Assembly: GCF_024868665.1 (NCBI RefSeq)
Contig: NC_079891.1
Span: 22,320,946-22,384,945 of the forward strand
Length of the DNA: 64,000 nucleotides
Source: Triplophysa rosa
Taxonomy: Eukaryota > Chordata > Actinopteri > Cypriniformes > Nemacheilidae
Direction: 5' to 3'
Position numbers and translations under genes: made by a program. A model generated the notes under the pieces. The model ran no database searches, had not been told where the DNA came from, and saw only the letters and a list, made by a program, of their open reading frames with translations. Below, one piece after another: positions 61,761 through 64,000 of this stretch (its first letter is position 1; each line of letters starts with the position of its first letter).

Positions 61761-62794
61761 TTCTACCATCACTGCACCATAGTCCCGTCTACATAAATAC
61801 AAAAAGTTCCGCAAAAATACATGCAACCATGCATTATAATAATAATAATACACGGGGGTTGCAAGACCTAAAGCTCTACTGGGGCACAGGTCCCCATTAC
61901 TTTTTCTATCACTTGCGACACAATAGACTATACAAACTTCCCTTGCTTAAACCACTATTCCTACAGTTTAACAATACTAGGGAAGGTAAACCTTTATGTA
62001 TTTAAAAATATTTAAGTATCTTCAACATACTTAATATAAACTTAATTACCATGGTTGCATCCACTGTATGGAAATAATGAAAGCAGAGAGAATTTTTTCT
62101 TGCACATCTGCATCCATTACACAATGAATAATTAATTATTTAAAAATATATATATTTTTAAAGACTTTACAATTACAATATTTCAAGAAACCAGCCGTTT
62201 TATGGCTCCAACTAATATAAAGAACATATATTTTAAATATATTTTAAAAAAAGAACATATTTTCTGGTTTAAAAACCAAGTCCAGACAAAGGTGGTTCAT
62301 TTTTTGAACCAACTACTGCATTACTGCCCATAACAGCACATAGTTATCTCAGTCATAGTTACTGCCAACTTTTATGTAATGTCCTAAACTAGAGCTAGTA
62401 AATTTAATATTAATTTAATTTAATTTCTGAAAGTACATAACACAAATGTTTTTCCAAGCAAGCATGCAATTTTACAGACTTGTCAAAGGTTTTCACGAGA
62501 CATTTTCTTCTAATGTCTGGGACCTAACTGGCTGGGGATGTACAGAAGCCTAGTTTGTTCATCAAGTCCTCCTTGTTACCTCCTCATCATCTCTCCTTTT
62601 TGCTTCCATTTCCTTGCTTTGCACAAACAAATTCTGGTGGATATTAATGACGAGTCAAAATAAGATGATTGATATTATTTGGAAACTTACTTTAGTTTCG
62701 TCATGTTTTCATAGCCTACCTCAGTCGTGTCGTCACCCTTGCTCGCCTGCGATCACACTGCGCAGCTGCTGCAAGGAAACACACAGACGTGCGC
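61761..62794. other. AT-rich non-coding segment, possibly part of a hAT-like element
   Basis: CTACTGGGGCACAGGTCCCC at about 61877 echoes the GGGGCAC phrase near the terminus at 63542, so parts may belong to one element. No transposase frame or left terminus could be found. Confidence 0.35.
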
Positions 62795-63316
62795 TGTCAA
62801 GCTGGGCGTGGTGGAAGAAGAACCCAGATGCAGGCAGGCAAGAGTGCGGGGATAACAAAAGACTTTATTTTACAACTAGAAACAAAAACCCACAATGGGG
62901 GAAAAACAAGACAGGAAAAATAAACTGGACTGGACTAAACTAAACTAACATAACACATGACTAAACATAACTTGACAAACTAAACTAAACACTAAGACTG
63001 GACTGGGTTCTTTAAACAGGAACACTGACTGGCACGATACACATACAATACACGAGCACAGGACAAAGAAACATGAGGGCATTTATAGGGAAGACAAACT
63101 AGGGATAACGACACGGGGCAGGTGTGGGTAATCAAACACTCAGGGAAAGATAACAAGGAAACGAGAGGGGCGGGGCCAATGACGAGACTCTGTAGAGAAC
63201 GCATATTATTGTCAAAAGGACAATAATATGTTTCTCTCCACACATAACCAAAGACTTTGTCATGGCTCTGCTACAGGACCAAGAAAAACATGACTAAATG
63301 AAGCAGAGCCATGACA
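62795..63316 (-). mobile_element. Solo LTR of the TGTCATGG family with perfect TGCGC target duplication
   Basis: The 522-bp unit lies between TGCGC at 62790-62794 and at 63317-63321. Read on the minus strand it begins TGTCATGGCTCTGCT, has the same two hairpins as the 43660 LTR and TATAAA (63082-63087). It carries GCTCGTGTATT (63047-63057) 30 nt after the TATA start, an AATAAA (62874-62879), and ends CAGCTTGACA. It is about 95 bp longer than the 43660 LTR, which lacks the poly(A) signal region. Formation by LTR-LTR recombination is the simplest explanation. Confidence 0.92.
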
Positions 63317-63542
63317 TGCGCGGACACAGATTTTTCTGCGCGAAAGTACGGCACGAGTTTGTGTTTTCGGACCGGTGTTGCATATACTTTAGATCCGTTT
63401 TTTTCCCGCAATTATCAATGTAAATGATTACACTGACAAATAAACGAAATTGTTAAAACTTAAACTTGAAATTTATACTGGGGCACAGCAGATTTATACT
63501 GGCGCACGTGCCCCAGTTTAGGGGGTCTAGCGAAGCCCCTGA
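63317..63542 (-). mobile_element. Terminal part of a hAT-like element hosting the solo LTR
   Basis: Read on the minus strand it begins CAGGGGCTTCGCTAGACCCC, then contains two GGGGCAC/GTGCCCC phrases. The CAGGGGCGTCGCTAG-like start is of hAT type. The solo LTR interrupts sequence continuous with it (TGCGC duplication). Confidence 0.6.
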
Positions 63543-64000
63543 TAATACATTTTATTTGAAGGCGCCTTTCAAAACACTCAAGGACACCATTATAAAACTA
63601 AGAGCAGCAATACAACAAACAACAATTATTGACTGGTAATGTTGATCAGGAAAAGCTAATCTAAACAAATAAGTTTAAAAGTGGTCAAACAGTCACCTGT
63701 ATAGATTGAGGAATAGCGTTCCAAAGATGAGGAGCGGCCCAGCTAAATGCCCTAGACCCCATGGTGACTAAACGAACAGAAGGTTCCACAATTAGATGAA
63801 GATGATCTAAGAGTACGTTTTGGGGTGTAAATATGAAGCAAATCAGAAAGACATGAGGGGGAAAGATTGTGTAGAGCGCTAAAAGTGAGAAGTAGAATCT
63901 TGTACTCTATTCGACATTTAACAAGAAGCCAGTGTAAATGATAGAGAACTGGAGAGATATGCTCGATTGAAGAGGTTCTAGTGATTATACAGGCAGCTGA
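63543..64000 (-). repeat. Interspersed repeat running off the window
   Basis: Phrases such as AATGCCCTAGACCCCATGGT, AGTGTAAATGATAGAGAACT and GGAGAGATATGCTCGATT are dispersed repeat sequence in fish. No coding frame is present. Class not determined; the element continues beyond the window. Confidence 0.5.

Overview
The window is vertebrate nuclear DNA and almost certainly from a teleost. A cyprinid-like fish is most likely, an inference from the repeat types: short AAAGGGATAGTTCA-type inverted-repeat elements, Tf1/sushi-group and DIRS retroelements, hAT-like ends, tRNA-derived SINEs and many long dinucleotide arrays. No bacterial-style genes, operons or CRISPR arrays are present.

Only two host protein genes can be supported. 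Positions 351-6047 (+) hold nine consecutive in-frame exons of ptpa (ppp2r4), the activator of protein phosphatase 2A. Only its first coding exon lies outside the window. Positions 10909-11805 (-) hold the single-exon immediate-early gene ier5l, with a TATA, GC-box and CCAAT promoter near 12.0-12.1 kb. The two genes are tail to tail. From general knowledge this is also the human 9q34.11 arrangement, where a gene-poor interval follows IER5L. The remaining 52 kb here fits such an interval filled with mobile elements.

From 12 to 28 kb the sequence is non-coding, with inverted-repeat DNA elements, SINE remnants, microsatellites and a three-copy ~300-bp tandem repeat (23.6-24.5 kb). From 28.65 to 32.34 kb lies a truncated Tf1/sushi-type Ty3/Gypsy element with a destroyed reverse transcriptase but an intact RNase H-integrase frame. 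From 32.88 to 33.38 kb is a solo LTR with a perfect 5-bp target duplication. From 37.6 to 40.6 kb are a decayed IS630/Tc1-type transposase gene and a DNA element carrying a fragment of a basic nuclear-type protein.

The most striking object is a compact 1,823-bp LTR retrotransposon at 43660-45482. It has two 427-bp LTRs, a perfect AAATG target duplication and a single Gag-like open frame with no enzymes. The first bases after its 5' LTR are an exact 11-nt complement of the LTR sequence 31 nt after a TATA box, the signature of Tf1-type self-priming. Related copies occur at 52.76-53.75 kb (rearranged 3' part) and 62.80-63.32 kb (solo LTR, TGCGC target duplication, inserted into a hAT-like element). 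These LTRs begin with a perfect 15-bp hairpin whose 29-nt loop is inverted in one copy. A truncated DIRS-type element occupies 58.2-61.8 kb, and the window ends in another interspersed repeat.

All family assignments come from reading the sequence and from recalled family features. No database search was run.
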